A DNA stretch of 58,177 bases from Desulforhopalus sp. IMCC35007. GTDB lineage: Bacteria > Desulfobacterota > Desulfobulbia > Desulfobulbales > Desulfocapsaceae. A program made the position numbers and the translations under genes. Below the pieces are notes generated by a model. That model did not search any database, was not told where the DNA came from, and worked only from the letters and a program-made list of their open reading frames with translations. Location of the stretch: contig NZ_SWCN01000028.1 of assembly GCF_005116575.1 (NCBI RefSeq), forward strand, positions 1 through 58,177, in the 5' to 3' direction. This document shows positions 43,127 to 52,759 of the stretch, piece after piece. Position 1 is the stretch's first letter. Each line of letters opens with the position of its first letter.

Positions 43127-43677
43127 TTAGAAACTCATGGTAATTCTATTGCTTACCATAATAATGCTTTCTACATCGGAATATGAAGACTGGTCTGTAA
43201 AGAGGTTACCTGTATCCATGTAACCAAAGTGGAGTTCGTAGGAGAGATTGTCGACGAGCTTGTAGATAAAACCAAGATTGGCTTCCCAGCTGGCCTCATT
43301 TTCATAGTCTATGCTCTCTGGTGCCCAGAGATTTTTCGTCATTCCAAAAGCACCAGTGACTAAGAAATTCTCGCTCGCCTCATACTCGGCTGAAACTGCA
43401 ATGCCTTTACTGGAACTGGTGTGTGGGACCGTTTCCACCCAGGAGACAGTGGGGTGCAGCTCGTTATTGAGTATGTCCGCTGTGCTGGAGGTGATCATGA
43501 GCGGTTTGAAATTATTCGAATCAAACACTGATTTTTTTTATGAAAATCGAGTATTGCTCCAAGGTTATAGGATGTTACCCTGTATGCATGGTGTGTACTT
43601 CTTTCTTCTGCCTGCAGTTTACCTGTACAGCAGCAGCTGAGAGCGATTGAAAATATGATGAGGGTTTTTAATCTCAT
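43127..43677 (-). pseudogene. Small outer-membrane beta-barrel gene split by a frameshift at an A8 tract
   Basis: Two frames join into one protein. The N-terminal frame from the ATG at 43677 has the signal peptide LKTLIIFSIALSCCCTGKLQA and reads to LDFHKKNQ. The second frame (43528 to 43127) carries beta-strand repeats and ends in NRITMSF, the terminal Phe typical of outer-membrane barrels. The break is a run of eight A on the coding strand (43539-43532). Nine A, or a -1 shift there, restores a single protein of about 183 residues reading HKKKSVFDSNN. It could be a sequencing error, a phase-variable gene, programmed frameshifting or simple decay. Confidence 0.75.
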
Positions 43678-43963
43678 TGAAATCACGGGAGATACGTCTT
43701 GAATTGTTGCAGAATAACCTGAAAAAGTAGACAGATATTTATCATATATTATGTGTACATTTTGTATCGATTCTCCGGAAAAGTCAAGGGGATTTCGCTA
43801 TGAAAACCACCAGTGTCAGTGTTTCAAAGAGGTCATCATTCAAGGAGAGAAGAGTCGTTTGTATCGTAGTGTAACTCTACTTATAGAGGTGTAAAATAGC
43901 TGTAGACAGCCTTGCCAGTAACACGGAAGTAAGATATAGATAGTTTTGTAAATTACAGATACC

Positions 43964-43991
43964 GCAGTTTCGCTTCCTTGAAGCGTACTGC
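43964..43991 (+). other. Hairpin in the 5' leader of the beta-propeller gene
   Basis: CGCTTC (43971-43976) pairs with GAAGCG (43980-43985) around CTT; beyond a small internal loop GCAGT pairs with ACTGC. It ends about 20 bases before the start codon and may protect or control the leader. The rest of 43678-43963 shows nothing I can name. Confidence 0.5.
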
Positions 43992-44014
43992 ATCAATATT
44001 TATCAGGTGAAGGC

Positions 44015-45754
44015 ATGCGTTTATCTTTTATCATCATTCTTTGCATGGGTTTTTTTCAGGGTTTTACAGGGGTGGTTCTTGCTGCCGATTCTGGGAAAGA
44101 ATATAAGCTGATTTTTTCAAGCTTCGATAACAAATCAGCACAAAAATATGCTTACTTAAGGGATAGTGTGCGGACCATGATCATGAGCCGGCTGGCCTCA
44201 GACGATAATATTGAGGTTATTGATCGTGTCCTGAGTAAAGAACAGCTCGCGGCACTTGCGCAGAAGAATTCTAAGGCGAAATCCTTGATTGAAGGGGATG
44301 CGGATTACCTGGTAACGGGTGCGATTTACGCTCTTGCCAAGGGCGTCAATGTCCAGGTTACAATGTATCCCTTTGACACGACGAAGGAAGTACTGAGTTT
44401 TTCCAAGATATCAGAGAAACAGGATGATATTATTTCTGACTGTGATGCTCTTATTTCAGAGATTGTAGAAAAAATGTTTGGCAAGAGAAGTGCTGACGGG
44501 GCAGGGAGGTCGGCTGTTGATACGAGTGTCTCCGGATTTACGACAGAACATCCAGAAGTGGAGTACAAAAAGGGTCTGTATAGCGGAACGATTGTCGAGT
44601 CGGATCTGCACGGAATTGAGGCAAAGGCCAACGGAATCAAGAAAACTTTATCCGTTTCCGGCGAGATGATAGCCTGTGCTGTTGGAGATATCGATGGAGA
44701 TGGAACGGATGAATTGATAAGTCTTACCCCTTCAACGTTAAATATCTATCAAAGTCAGGAAAGGAAAATTATTCCAGTCGATGAAATGAAATTACCCCCT
44801 GGGTTACGGGGGCATGCTCTTAATGTGGCTGATATCGATGCAGATGGCAAGCTGGAGATATATATCAGTGCGACGAATGAACTACGGGTCGCTTCAAGAA
44901 TTGTCGTCTGGAGTAAAACAAGTGGTTTTACAACCATGGCTCAAGAAATCGGCTGGTATCTCAGACCGATGAAAGACAGCACAGAGAACCTGATCCTTGC
45001 CGGACAAAAGCGCGGGAGAACCAAAACCGATTTTATTGGAAAAGGAGTTTATCAGTTAGAACTCAACAAGGACTTCAGTCTCACAGAAAAAAAATTACTG
45101 CCTATCCCAGATGGTGTGGATCTCTTTGATTTTTCTTACGCAGAGCTTGATGGCAAGAAGGGGGCAGAACTGGTTATGCTCGATAATGATGAGAAACTCC
45201 GGGTCTTTAGTAATGACAATGAGCTTCTTTGGGTAAGTAGTGAAACCTTTGGTGGAAGTAAAACTTATATAGGGCCAAGCCAGGGGGCTGCAGTTGATGA
45301 ACAGTCGCAAACAGGTCTTTCTGTTGATGAAGACGCTGACAGGGAACTCAAATTTGTACCAGCAAGAATCCTGGTGACTGATGTTGACAAGGACGGCTTA
45401 TCTGAGGTTGTGGTCAATAAAAATAAAAGTGGCATGCTGGGTTTTTTCAAAAGAATACGATCCTACGATGGTGGTACAGTGGTTGGTCTGGCCTGGAATG
45501 GTTCGGAACTGACGGAAGCCTGGAGGACCGGACAATACAAAGGATATATTGTAGATTATCTTTTCCAGAAAACAGAGCCCCCTCAAGATGTTCAGGCTGA
45601 ATCTCAGAGTATATACACCGGGAGTGGAAGGCTCTATGTTGTCAATATGCCATACAGTGGATCCTTTGTTGGTTTACTTCCTGGCATGAGTGATACCAGG
45701 CTAACCCTTTACGACCTGGATTTTTACAAGAAAAAACAGTCTGATAATAAATAA
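44015..45754 (+). CDS. Secreted VCBS/FG-GAP beta-propeller protein with a TolB/FlgO-like N-domain
   Basis: A 579-residue exported protein. The signal peptide ends near VVLA (residue 23). Residues about 28-150 resemble the small TolB-N/FlgO-type domain: KLIFSSFDNKSAQKYAYLRD, SRLASDDNIEVIDR, and GDADYLVTGAIYAL. The rest is a propeller of FG-GAP/VCBS type with calcium-loop motifs DIDGDGTDE (from residue 225), DIDADGKLE and DVDKDGLSE. It has AGGTGAAGG before the ATG. A porin gene follows on the same strand after about 200 bases. It probably sits in the periplasm or on the outer membrane; ligand unknown. Confidence 0.84.
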   Translation: MRLSFIIILCMGFFQGFTGVVLAADSGKEYKLIFSSFDNKSAQKYAYLRDSVRTMIMSRLASDDNIEVIDRVLSKEQLAALAQKNSKAKSLIEGDADYLVTGAIYALAKGVNVQVTMYPFDTTKEVLSFSKISEKQDDIISDCDALISEIVEKMFGKRSADGAGRSAVDTSVSGFTTEHPEVEYKKGLYSGTIVESDLHGIEAKANGIKKTLSVSGEMIACAVGDIDGDGTDELISLTPSTLNIYQSQERKIIPVDEMKLPPGLRGHALNVADIDADGKLEIYISATNELRVASRIVVWSKTSGFTTMAQEIGWYLRPMKDSTENLILAGQKRGRTKTDFIGKGVYQLELNKDFSLTEKKLLPIPDGVDLFDFSYAELDGKKGAELVMLDNDEKLRVFSNDNELLWVSSETFGGSKTYIGPSQGAAVDEQSQTGLSVDEDADRELKFVPARILVTDVDKDGLSEVVVNKNKSGMLGFFKRIRSYDGGTVVGLAWNGSELTEAWRTGQYKGYIVDYLFQKTEPPQDVQAESQSIYTGSGRLYVVNMPYSGSFVGLLPGMSDTRLTLYDLDFYKKKQSDNK

Positions 45755-45796
45755 AAAAAATCAGTATAAAAAATTATACTTCTGAGTAAAAAAATC

Positions 45797-45825
45797 TTGA
45801 CAAAGAGTTTTGGCAGGTTTAACGT
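45797..45825 (+). promoter_or_regulatory. Candidate sigma70-type promoter of the porin gene
   Basis: A perfect TTGACA (45797-45802) is followed after 17 bases by TAACGT, which keeps the three most conserved -10 positions (TA...T). It lies about 125 bases before the porin start, leaving a long untranslated leader. Confidence 0.45.
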
Positions 45826-45950
45826 ACAGGCGAAAGAAGGAAGAAACTTACCGGATGTTTACCAATTGTCTTGGTGAATACATGCTGTAGCTTCGGTAAA
45901 GGATAAACGGCCCGCTTGTGGGTTAGAAAAATACTCAGGAGAATTTAACA

Positions 45951-47156
45951 ATGAAGAAGATAATTGCTTCGGCTTTAGGCCTTATGGTCGCTGGTGGTGT
46001 TGCTGCAACTACCGCCTCTGCTGTTGAGAGTCAGTTTGGTGGTTACTGGCGTACACGTGCTTTCTATCAGGATAATTTTACTCAAGGTTCTGATTACTGG
46101 CGTATGGACAATCGTACCCGTCTCTATTATACCGCGAAATTCAACGATGACTTCAAATTTGTTAATAAATTTGAGTTCAACTCTGTCTGGGGTGATGACA
46201 ACGGTGGAGATATCGGAGCTGATGGTGATACCTTTAGAGTGAAGAACTCATATGCTGATTTTAATCTTGGCACAACCAATGTTAAATTGGGTATCCAGGG
46301 TGCAACTATTGCCCGCGGTTTCCTCTTTGATGATGATTTCTCTGGTATCATGGTAACAGGTAATTTTGGCAATGTAAGTGTGACTCCTTTCTACATTGCT
46401 GTACAGACTGAAGATGGTGGTGGAGCGGATTTTGATCGCGGTTATTTTGGTGCTGTTGCCTCTGTTAAGATCAGCGATGCTATTTCCATGAGCCCTTACT
46501 TTGTATACGATGCTGCAAGCAGTGGTACTACGGATACAACTGAGGATGTAGTAGTTGCAATTGGAGAGCCATTGGAGACTGTGGTAACCAGTTCCACAGC
46601 TGCAGGAGATATGGATAATTTCTTCGTCGGTACTGACATAGACGTGAAGATGGATGCTGTATCTCTTTGGGGTACCTTTATCTATAACGGTTACACCATT
46701 CAGGATGTAGATGGTGATGCATTCTTGGTTGCTGGTGGTGCCAATGCGGGTATCGCTCATGGTCAAGCATTCTATGCAACTGGCGATGATGCATTCATGA
46801 ATCCAAGAGGTCGTTCTTACTACTGGTCTGAGATATTAGGCCTTGGCGTATTCGATAACACTGCACCTACCGGTTCTCCTGCTGATGGTATCACAAACAT
46901 TGCAGCTTTCAACGCAGGTGTTACTGTTAAGCCAATGGACAAACTGACATTTGATGCCGACGTTTGGTACGCAATGCTCGCTGAAGATAATGCAATGGGT
47001 GAAGACGAACTCGGTCTTGAATTCGATGGTAAACTTACCTATGCACTCATGGATAACCTGAATGCTGAGTTCATTCTTGCTTACCTTGTAGCAGGCGACG
47101 CTGTTGGTGATGATGATGTGTTCGAGGGTGGTGTTCGTGTATCTCTGAAGTTCTAA
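45951..47156 (+). CDS. Outer-membrane porin-like beta-barrel protein
   Basis: A 401-residue protein with a signal peptide (KKIIASALGLMVAGGVAATT, cleavage after ASA) and alternating beta-strands such as RMDNRTRLYYTAKFNDDFKF. It ends in GGVRVSLKF with the terminal Phe needed for BAM assembly. Acidic loops (DDNGGDIGADGD) are common. The pattern fits general porins of Desulfobulbales-type bacteria. AGGAG lies about 10 bases before the ATG, and a strong terminator follows. Codon use is biased as in a highly expressed gene, which fits an abundant porin. Confidence 0.88.
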   Translation: MKKIIASALGLMVAGGVAATTASAVESQFGGYWRTRAFYQDNFTQGSDYWRMDNRTRLYYTAKFNDDFKFVNKFEFNSVWGDDNGGDIGADGDTFRVKNSYADFNLGTTNVKLGIQGATIARGFLFDDDFSGIMVTGNFGNVSVTPFYIAVQTEDGGGADFDRGYFGAVASVKISDAISMSPYFVYDAASSGTTDTTEDVVVAIGEPLETVVTSSTAAGDMDNFFVGTDIDVKMDAVSLWGTFIYNGYTIQDVDGDAFLVAGGANAGIAHGQAFYATGDDAFMNPRGRSYYWSEILGLGVFDNTAPTGSPADGITNIAAFNAGVTVKPMDKLTFDADVWYAMLAEDNAMGEDELGLEFDGKLTYALMDNLNAEFILAYLVAGDAVGDDDVFEGGVRVSLKF

Positions 47157-47192
47157 TTTGAGAAATACCACGTATTACGCCTCGTAGTTGTC

Positions 47193-47225
47193 AAAGCCCA
47201 GTGGATGAATCCACTGGGCTTTTTT
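47193..47225 (+). terminator. Intrinsic terminator of the porin gene
   Basis: AAAGCCCAGTGGAT and ATCCACTGGGCTTT form a perfect inverted repeat with a tiny loop (GA in the middle), followed by further T. It is one of the strongest terminators in the window. Confidence 0.92.
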
Positions 47226-47249
47226 GTGTTTTAAGGAGACACCGCTTAT

Positions 47250-48650
47250 ATGCAATCACTTTCAGAGAGAAAAGAAATGAAGTGGTTTGCTCTATTGGTG
47301 GTTATGGCCGGGGTCTTTCTCTCCACTTTGGATAGTGGGATGGTAAATATCGCCATCCCCACCCTTATGCGCTATTATCGTCTACCTATTGAAGAGGCAG
47401 AACAGATTGTCACTATCTATCTTCTTACTATTACAATTACACTTGTTTTCTGGGGAAGAATTGCTGACCGAAAGGGATTAGAGAATATCTATCTTGGCGG
47501 GTTGCTCGTGTTTTCAATGGGAGCGTGGTTAAGTTTTTTTTCCGGCGGTTTTTCTTTTCTTCTTTTCTCAAGATTTATTCAGGGACTTGGAGCCTCAATG
47601 ATGATGGCTTCCGGGCCTGCTCTCATCAAGATTTCTTTCCCGGTAAAAAACCTTGGCCGCAATCTTGGTATCGTCGGCATCGCAACCGCCTGCGGTTTAT
47701 TGACCGGGCCTCTTGTCTGTGGTTATTTGTTGAATCACTTCCTCTGGAAAAGCATCTTCTTACTTTTAGGCCTGGTGAGCCTGATTGTCAGTTTGCTTGG
47801 TTTCCTTCTTTTCAGATCTCAACTGCATCATCGTACAAATCTGCAACCAGAGTCTTTTGATTGGGGAGGGAGTTTTTGTTGGGTCGCTATTGTGGCTTTG
47901 GGTCTGAATATTTTACAAAGCGTGAATCAAACCGGGTTTATTGCTTTTGGGATCAAACTTACTGTATTAATACTTATACTTGTTGTTTTTGTCCATGTAG
48001 AACGAAGTACTGTGCATCCTATCTTACCCCTGTCTCTTATCGGTAATCGCTACTATTGGGTCGGTGTAACTACAGCAGGTTTTTCTTTTCTTTCGCTGTT
48101 CAGTGTCCTTGTGCTCATCCCTTTTTATCTTGACTATGTCCTGCATTTTTCCAGTAAACAAATTGGGCTGGCTATGATGGCGGTCCCAGGAACCCTGGTC
48201 CTCTTGTCACCGACGGCAGGGTTCTTGTATGACAAAATCGGGGCAAAATACCTCACATCATTTGGACTGTTGGTCAGTTGCCTTGCGTTGGCAGGCCTCT
48301 CGGGACTTTCTGCCGACAGTTCTGTCTGGTGGATCTTATCACTTCTGGCTGCAATGGGAGCAGGCCAGTCAATTTTTCTCTCGCCAAACAGTGCTTCTGT
48401 CCTCTCTAAGGTTGGAGATGGCTGCATAGGAGCCACTGCGGGAATATTAGCTACGGCCAGGAATTTTGGCATGGTGGTTGGGGCTACGCTTGCTACTGTT
48501 CTTTTTTCTTATTTTAGCGTTAACGGCTTGATGCTCCTCAGTAAAAGTGATGTTGATACCGCACAGTTTGTCATAGCGTTTGGTGCAACCCTCAAATGTA
48601 TTGCCGCACTGTCCTTGAGTGCATGTCTTATCTCATTGTTGCGTGATTAA
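47250..48650 (+). CDS. MFS transporter, DHA2 (14-helix) family
   Basis: A 466-residue efflux-type transporter. The family signature LDSGMVNIAIPTLMRYY lies in helix 1, WGRIADRKGLENIYLGG is the loop 2-3 motif A, and RFIQGLGASMMMASGPALI is motif B, with the motif C-type LLTGPLVCGYL after it. About 14 hydrophobic segments can be counted. AAGGAGA lies 10 bases upstream of the ATG. The porin terminator separates it from the preceding gene. The substrate is probably a drug or metabolite and cannot be read from sequence. Confidence 0.92.
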   Translation: MQSLSERKEMKWFALLVVMAGVFLSTLDSGMVNIAIPTLMRYYRLPIEEAEQIVTIYLLTITITLVFWGRIADRKGLENIYLGGLLVFSMGAWLSFFSGGFSFLLFSRFIQGLGASMMMASGPALIKISFPVKNLGRNLGIVGIATACGLLTGPLVCGYLLNHFLWKSIFLLLGLVSLIVSLLGFLLFRSQLHHRTNLQPESFDWGGSFCWVAIVALGLNILQSVNQTGFIAFGIKLTVLILILVVFVHVERSTVHPILPLSLIGNRYYWVGVTTAGFSFLSLFSVLVLIPFYLDYVLHFSSKQIGLAMMAVPGTLVLLSPTAGFLYDKIGAKYLTSFGLLVSCLALAGLSGLSADSSVWWILSLLAAMGAGQSIFLSPNSASVLSKVGDGCIGATAGILATARNFGMVVGATLATVLFSYFSVNGLMLLSKSDVDTAQFVIAFGATLKCIAALSLSACLISLLRD

Positions 48651-48725
48651 ATCCTCGTGGTAAATGACAGGGCTGATTTTTGTAAAAGAAATGTAACGTT
48701 CCGCATCATTTTCACTTTGTGAAGG

Positions 48726-50606
48726 TTAAGGTTTTGGCAGAGTTACTGTTGCCTTAAGGCCGTGGGGCTGGTTATTTTCCAAGGAAAATGACCCGTTATG
48801 AGTTGTTACAATTTGTTTGACCAGAGCGAGTCCCATCCCATTCCCATACATTTTTGTTGTATAAAAAGGTTCCATTGCGCGTTGTAGAAGTTCTTCCGGG
48901 ATTCCGGGGCCAGTGTCGCTAATACATATTGTTACGTTGTTTTCTCTTTCAATACCTTCAATTGTTAGCCTGCCACCCTGAACCATCGCTTCCGTGCTGT
49001 TTCGTATTAAATGTGAAAATACCTGGCGTATTTTATTCTCGTTCAGACAGAGCAGGGGACCGGCCTCATCCAGCTTCAGTTCATATTCGATGTTATAATC
49101 CTTGAAGCGGGAGTAAAAAATAAAAGCCGTTTCTCTTATGATCGAATAAAGATGAAAGGGTGTTGGAGGCAGTTCACTCTCTTCTGCGTAGCTAAAGAGA
49201 TCTTCGAGAGTCCGTTCTATTTTATCCGTTTCTCCGGTAATTATTTTTAAAAACTCTGTGGTATAAGGATCCTTTGATTTTCTCGTGAGCAACCGGGCGG
49301 TCCCGCCAATTGAGGTGATAGGGTTTCTGAGAGCATGCAGAAGCTGGGACGAGATTCGGTTGATGGTGATGGTCCGTTCGGCTTTTAATAGAAGGTCCTT
49401 ATTTTTTTTGAGCTCTGTGGTAACCGACTCGAGTTCGGCTATTTTGTGAGCCATTTCCTCGTACAGATAACTATGTTCGATGGCAAGGCTGGCCTGACTG
49501 GCGTATATTTCCAGATCGGTAATATCTGCCGGGGTAATGGGGGCCTGGGTTATAAAGTTATCAACGATAATTACCCCAAAGGACCTACTCGGTGAATAGA
49601 GTGGTGTGACGATAAAAGAGGATTGCTGTAGAATTTCAATAAGGGATGAAGGAACGTGGCAGCCTTCTGCCCGGCCTTGCTCCACATGGACTGTTTTTTT
49701 ATTCCGCAGAGCATGGGCAAGGATATTATCTTGGTCGGCGGTAGAAACACTGAGCGATTTAATGATACTCTCAGTGATCGGGTCGGTGGGGTTCTGATCT
49801 CCTAGGCCGCTGTTGAGAATATCATCGAATTGAAGACCCTGTTGTTTAATGGATTCCCATATCTGACCCGCCATCTCCCTTGATGAGGTCCCAATTGCTA
49901 TGTGCCCGTTAAGACGTCCTGTCTGCTTGTCCAACAGGGCGAGAAAGGCTCGGTTAAAACGTAAACCTTCATCGGCAGTTATTCCGATAAGGATGGCTTT
50001 TAGAATAGCTTTCAACTCGCGTACGTTGAGGTAGACAGTATTAATTTTATAGTTGAGTTGATGAAGAAAGCGCAGTCGGTTGTTGGTCATTTCCAATTCT
50101 TTTTGAAAGCGTCGACCGTTAATGACAAGTCTTCTTTTTTTTAAAGTGTTAAGAACAGTCCGGGAAAAATCCTTGATAGAGACCGGCTTAGTGAGATAAT
50201 CATCGGCTCCCTGACGCAGGCAACCGAGAGCAATATCTATATCCGTAGTACCGGTTACCATAATTATTCCAAGATCAGGATAGGCAGGAACAATGTCCTT
50301 GAGCAGTTCATTACCGTTACGGTCCGGAAGGCCAATATCCAGGAGGACAAGAGCAATGTTTTTTGATTGTAATAGATCCTGGAATGCTGCGGCACTTGCT
50401 GCCTGTACAACGGTAAAGCCCTGACTGTTAAGGTAGTGGGAAAGCAGAAGAGTAATCTCTTGGGAGTCGTCGACAACCGCTACGACCTCATCTTTTTCGA
50501 GGAGTTGAACAGGACTATCTCCTGTAAGAGGTTGTGTAAAATGAAATTCAACCATGGCTTCAGCGCAACTAAAGTAAAATTGAGGTATGAAGAGATTGTC
50601 TCTCAT
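48726..50606 (-). CDS. REC-GAF-HisKA-HATPase signalling protein
   Basis: A 626-residue soluble hybrid kinase with an N-terminal receiver: acidic pair DD (46-47), phosphorylation site Asp90 (LLDIGLPDRNG), and LTKPVSIKD containing the conserved Lys. A GAF-like domain spans about residues 190-390. The kinase has the H box LLHALRNPITSIGGTARLL and the ATPase motifs NENKIRQVFSHLIRNSTEAM, DTGPGIPEELL and GNGMGLALVKQI. No membrane helix is seen, so it works inside the cell, probably downstream of another kinase. An ATG at 50555 (MVEFHFTQ) is an equally possible start. No partner regulator is adjacent. Confidence 0.9.
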   Translation of the reverse strand: MRDNLFIPQFYFSCAEAMVEFHFTQPLTGDSPVQLLEKDEVVAVVDDSQEITLLLSHYLNSQGFTVVQAASAAAFQDLLQSKNIALVLLDIGLPDRNGNELLKDIVPAYPDLGIIMVTGTTDIDIALGCLRQGADDYLTKPVSIKDFSRTVLNTLKKRRLVINGRRFQKELEMTNNRLRFLHQLNYKINTVYLNVRELKAILKAILIGITADEGLRFNRAFLALLDKQTGRLNGHIAIGTSSREMAGQIWESIKQQGLQFDDILNSGLGDQNPTDPITESIIKSLSVSTADQDNILAHALRNKKTVHVEQGRAEGCHVPSSLIEILQQSSFIVTPLYSPSRSFGVIIVDNFITQAPITPADITDLEIYASQASLAIEHSYLYEEMAHKIAELESVTTELKKNKDLLLKAERTITINRISSQLLHALRNPITSIGGTARLLTRKSKDPYTTEFLKIITGETDKIERTLEDLFSYAEESELPPTPFHLYSIIRETAFIFYSRFKDYNIEYELKLDEAGPLLCLNENKIRQVFSHLIRNSTEAMVQGGRLTIEGIERENNVTICISDTGPGIPEELLQRAMEPFYTTKMYGNGMGLALVKQIVTTHNGSFSLENNQPHGLKATVTLPKP

Positions 50607-50752
50607 ATTTGTAGCATAGAATCTTACAGTACAGCAAAAAAAAGCAATGGTGTACGAATATTTTTAGAGTTGAAGCGGGAAAGATCGAAATTCGTATGCC
50701 GAGTACCGATATTCTGGTGTATAGTAGGCCCTGCTCTCTACCCGGTGAATAC

Positions 50753-52717
50753 ATGTTACAGTTAAATGATATATTTGGTGAAAATGGCTATCTGGCCGAA
50801 GTCTTGAGCGGTTTTCAGCCCCGTGAGGGACAGCAATTGATGGCTGCTGCTATTGAAGAAGTGCTGTCTCTGGGAAAGAAAAGCGCCACGCCAGCCGAAA
50901 GATGCCTGGTGATAGAGGCCGAAACAGGAATCGGAAAAACTCTCGCATACCTTATTCCCGCAGTCTTATCGGGGAAAAAGATTGTTGTATCGACAGCCAC
51001 ACTGAATTTGCAGGATCAGATAATATTTAAGGATATTCCTCTTATACAACAAATTGTGGGGGAAGATCTACCGGTTGTCTGTGTAAAGGGCAGGGAAAAT
51101 TATCTTTGTCTTTACAGATGGTATCAGTATCGATCCAATCCACAACTTTCTGCTGGTGCTGATTCCGACGTGGCTAGAATTGACAATTGGTTGAAGACCA
51201 CCTCTACAGGAGATAAAGCGGAATTGGGCTGGCTTGGAGAGAAGGGTGATTTATGGTCGCAGATATCAGCAAGATCAAGTCAATGTCTTGGGAGCAATTG
51301 CCCGGATGGAGCCGAGTGTTTTATTACTCAACTACGAAGAAAGGCAGGGGCTGCGCGTCTGCTGATTGTCAATCATCATCTTTTTTTCTCTGATCTCGCC
51401 CTAAAAAAAGAGGGTTTTGGCGACATATTACCCCGCTATGAGACCGTGATCTTTGATGAAGCTCATCATATTGAAGATGTGGCCAGTCTTTTTTTCTCAT
51501 GCAGTTTTAGCCATTATCAGTTAATTGATCTACTCAATGATATTGAGCAGCAGGCCAAGAATGATCTTTCGGCAGAAAAGATAGACACGCTGCTGCCACA
51601 GTTAACCGGTTTACGCAAAAGAGGAGAGAACTTCGCGGCTCTTTTCCCTAAGGAATTGGGAAGATTTTATCTTGATACCTTTATTGATAAGATAAGCCCG
51701 GAGGCCTGGCTTGAGGAGGTTGATCTTGTAAATACTGGTTTTAAGCATCTTGCAAAGGAAATGACCGCTTTGTCCAAATACGGTGAAGCCTGGTCGTCGT
51801 TTGCCGGAAGGAGTGAGGAACTGGCTGAGAAACTCAGAGATATTGCCATAAAATCAGAGCAGGAGGAAACTGAGCTGATTCGCTGGTACGAAAAACGTGA
51901 GCGGTCCGTTGCATTGTCAGCAACGCCTTTAGAAGTCTCAAACCTTCTCTCAGAGTACCTGTATAACGCTGTTGAAGCCTGTATAATGACGTCGGCAACC
52001 CTTTCAACCGGGACATCTTTTTCCTATATTAAAAAGCGACTTGGCCTTGGGGAGGAAACCAGATGCCTTCAGTTCACCTCTCCATTTGACTATGAGCATA
52101 ATTCTCTTATCTATGTCCCTGAACGGACTTTTCCAGAGCCCATAGACCAGAGATACCAGGAGAAACTTGGCAATAGAGTTGCACAACTTCTGAAAGCGAG
52201 TGCAGGTAGAGGGCTGGTGTTGTGCACAAGCTTTAAAAATATGGACCATATCGCCGATTTTCTGGAAACTGAGCTTGATTATAAGATTTTAGTGCAGGGA
52301 AGGTCGGCTAAAAATGCGCTTCTGGATACATTTAGAAAAGAGACACACAGTGTTCTTATTGCAGTTGCCAGTTTCTGGGAAGGTGTTGATGTCAGTGGAG
52401 AGTCTCTGAGCTGTGTTATCATAGATAAACTGCCCTTTGAGGTCCCCACAGATCCCGTGTTGCAGACGAGGATTGAGCGGGTTCGCAGTGAGGGGGGGAA
52501 CCCCTTTTTTGAATATCAGGTTCCAAGGGCGGTTCTCTCCCTTAAGCAGGGGGTGGGGCGGCTTCTTCGTTCTGTTACCGATACTGGTGTTGTCGCAATT
52601 ATGGATGTTCGGTTATATACAAAGGGCTACGGGCGTACCTTTTTGAAAAGCCTGCCACCAGCTCCTGTTACCCGTGAGCTTAATGATGTGAGAAACTTTT
52701 TTTCCTCAAACTGTTGA
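50753..52717 (+). CDS. dinG: DinG/XPD-type ATP-dependent helicase with an Fe-S cluster
   Basis: A 654-residue superfamily 2 helicase. Walker A is AETGIGKTLAYLIPA; the DEAH box is FDEAHHIEDVA; motif VI is LKQGVGRLLRS. Cys residues in ENYLCLYRW, SQCLGSNC and AECF fit the [4Fe-4S] cluster between motifs I and II, as in DinG and XPD. NHHLFFSDL is the family motif after the cluster. It unwinds DNA with flaps, R-loops or G-quadruplexes in repair. The start at 50753 has GGTGA before it; an upstream ATG (50696) adds 19 unlikely residues. It is divergent from the kinase gene. Confidence 0.9.
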   Translation: MLQLNDIFGENGYLAEVLSGFQPREGQQLMAAAIEEVLSLGKKSATPAERCLVIEAETGIGKTLAYLIPAVLSGKKIVVSTATLNLQDQIIFKDIPLIQQIVGEDLPVVCVKGRENYLCLYRWYQYRSNPQLSAGADSDVARIDNWLKTTSTGDKAELGWLGEKGDLWSQISARSSQCLGSNCPDGAECFITQLRRKAGAARLLIVNHHLFFSDLALKKEGFGDILPRYETVIFDEAHHIEDVASLFFSCSFSHYQLIDLLNDIEQQAKNDLSAEKIDTLLPQLTGLRKRGENFAALFPKELGRFYLDTFIDKISPEAWLEEVDLVNTGFKHLAKEMTALSKYGEAWSSFAGRSEELAEKLRDIAIKSEQEETELIRWYEKRERSVALSATPLEVSNLLSEYLYNAVEACIMTSATLSTGTSFSYIKKRLGLGEETRCLQFTSPFDYEHNSLIYVPERTFPEPIDQRYQEKLGNRVAQLLKASAGRGLVLCTSFKNMDHIADFLETELDYKILVQGRSAKNALLDTFRKETHSVLIAVASFWEGVDVSGESLSCVIIDKLPFEVPTDPVLQTRIERVRSEGGNPFFEYQVPRAVLSLKQGVGRLLRSVTDTGVVAIMDVRLYTKGYGRTFLKSLPPAPVTRELNDVRNFFSSNC

Positions 52718-52759
52718 TTTGTTATCAAAGAAGGGAACCTAATTAAAATAGACAATGTT

